Shown here one piece after another: positions 6,619-6,792 of a DNA stretch of 6,792 nt. The notes beneath the pieces are model-generated. The model made no database searches and was not told the origin of the DNA. It saw only the letters and a list, made by a program, of their open reading frames with translations. Positions within the stretch are counted from its first letter, which is position 1. Every line of letters begins with the position of its first letter. The stretch comes from an uncultured Lachnospiraceae bacterium (GTDB lineage: Bacteria > Bacillota > Clostridia > Lachnospirales > Lachnospiraceae), in contig CAJOPI010000267.1 of the NCBI GenBank assembly GCA_905236275.1, positions 1 through 6,792 on the forward strand, read 5' to 3'. The position numbers and the translations under genes were made by a program.

Positions 6619-6650
6619 AAAAAAATCGGGTATGCAGTCAGCTACCCGAT
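6619..6650 (-). terminator. rho-independent terminator upstream of xis
   Basis: Read leftwards, ATCGGGTA (6650-6643) pairs with TACCCGAT (6632-6625) across a 10-nt loop, followed by a run of T (6625-6619). It would stop transcription arriving from the right before xis, either from an upstream minus-strand gene outside the window or from the promoter at 6669-6677. In the other direction there is no T-tract. Confidence 0.7.
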
Positions 6651-6668
6651 ATATAATATTCAAGTTCG

Positions 6669-6677
6669 ATTATAGCA
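6669..6677 (-). promoter_or_regulatory. extended -10 promoter pointing at xis
   Basis: On the minus strand TGC (6677-6675) directly precedes a perfect TATAAT (6674-6669), an extended -10 element. No good -35 is present at 17 nt (TTAATC-like). Transcription would start near 6662, about 12 nt before the terminator stem. I found no better promoter between that terminator and xis. Confidence 0.4.
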
Positions 6678-6716
6678 CACTATTATGATATGATTAATAG
6701 TATATTAAGATCATGA

Positions 6717-6743
6717 TTTTTCGTAAATAATGGTTACGAAAAA
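6717..6743. repeat. 10-bp inverted repeat around 7-bp centre, candidate integrase core site
   Basis: TTTTTCGTAA (6717-6726) and TTACGAAAAA (6734-6743) are perfect inverted copies around ATAATGG. Inverted arms flanking a 7-bp centre is the geometry of tyrosine-recombinase core sites (lambda-type overlap of 7 bp). A terminator is unlikely because T precedes and A follows the stem on both strands. It lies on the 5' side of xis-int, next to a tandem repeat that could supply arm sites. No second copy exists in the window, so this remains a candidate. Confidence 0.35.
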
Positions 6744-6791
6744 CTATCTGCCGCCCCATTTTTCAAAATCACCCCAAAATCGCCCCAAAAA
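6744..6791 (-). CDS. possible C-terminal tail of an upstream minus-strand gene
   Basis: A frame entering from the right edge reads 15 residues (FLGRFWGDFEKWGGR) and stops at TAG (6746-6744). A gene ending here would suit the downstream leftward terminator at 6650-6619. The stretch is too short to identify, and it overlaps the tandem repeat, which may explain the sequence without any coding role. Confidence 0.2.
   Translation of the reverse strand, partial: FLGRFWGDFEKWGGR
6764..6785. repeat. tandem 11-bp direct repeat at the right edge
   Basis: CAAAATCACCC (6764-6774) is followed head to tail by CAAAATCGCCC (6775-6785), one base different. A partial third unit (CAAAA) begins at 6786 and is cut by the window edge. 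A related CGCCCC occurs at 6752-6757. Short tandem direct repeats beside a core site are typical of integrase arm-binding sites; that role is inferred. Confidence 0.45.
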
Positions 6792-6792
6792 A

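Noticed and set aside
6717..6743. Rho-independent terminator at the right-hand inverted repeat
   Set aside because: The stem is preceded by T and followed by A on both strands, the reverse of a terminator's A-stem-T order, and the stem is AT-rich.
1..6792. CRISPR array or tRNA gene used as an integration site
   Set aside because: No spaced repeat array and no cloverleaf-like sequence with a T-arm was seen on either strand.

Overview
The window looks like accessory DNA from a low-to-moderate-GC Bacillota genome, most likely a gut or rumen Clostridia relative of Ruminococcus/Oscillospiraceae or Lachnospiraceae. I infer this from strong AGGAGG ribosome sites, near-consensus TTGACA/TATAAT promoters, AT-leaning codon use and an integrase subtype familiar from clostridial integrative elements. 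No tRNA, rRNA or housekeeping gene is visible.

Layout. (1) Positions 1-1728, minus strand: the first 576 codons of a TaqI/Eco57I-like N6-adenine DNA methyltransferase that runs off the left edge. (2) Positions 1729-2026: a divergent control region with one good promoter facing each way, an inverted-repeat block between them, and a terminator-like hairpin with a U-tract in the helicase leader. (3) Positions 2027-4558, plus strand: an 843-residue RecQ-like SF2 helicase with a large unrecognised C-terminal half. (4) Positions 4561-4594: a perfect 14-bp hairpin between convergent genes. (5) Positions 4603-6024, minus strand: a tyrosine integrase with an XRE-type helix-turn-helix inserted in its core-binding domain. 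(6) Positions 6025-6249: a 225-nt spacer between excisionase and integrase that can fold into several hairpins. (7) Positions 6250-6489, minus strand: a small excisionase-like protein. (8) Positions 6490-6792: no complete gene. It holds an excisionase leader dyad, an intrinsic terminator just downstream of an extended -10 promoter, a 10-bp inverted repeat around a 7-bp centre that resembles a tyrosine-recombinase core site, and a tandem 11-bp repeat at the right edge.

Reading. The integrase/excisionase pair marks an integrative element (prophage remnant, IME or ICE). The divergent methyltransferase and helicase form a plausible cargo defence module: the methylase would mark self DNA and the helicase would act on unmodified or invading DNA. 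Helicase plus adenine methylase is a recurring pairing in antiviral loci (DISARM, the 'Hma' helicase-methylase-ATPase grouping, BREX relatives). I see no nuclease in this window, the locus is cut on the left, and I cannot assign it to a named system. The least conventional signals are the attenuator-like helicase leader, the unexplained helicase C-terminus, the structured xis-int spacer, the candidate att core, and 17 copies of the palindrome CTTAAG.
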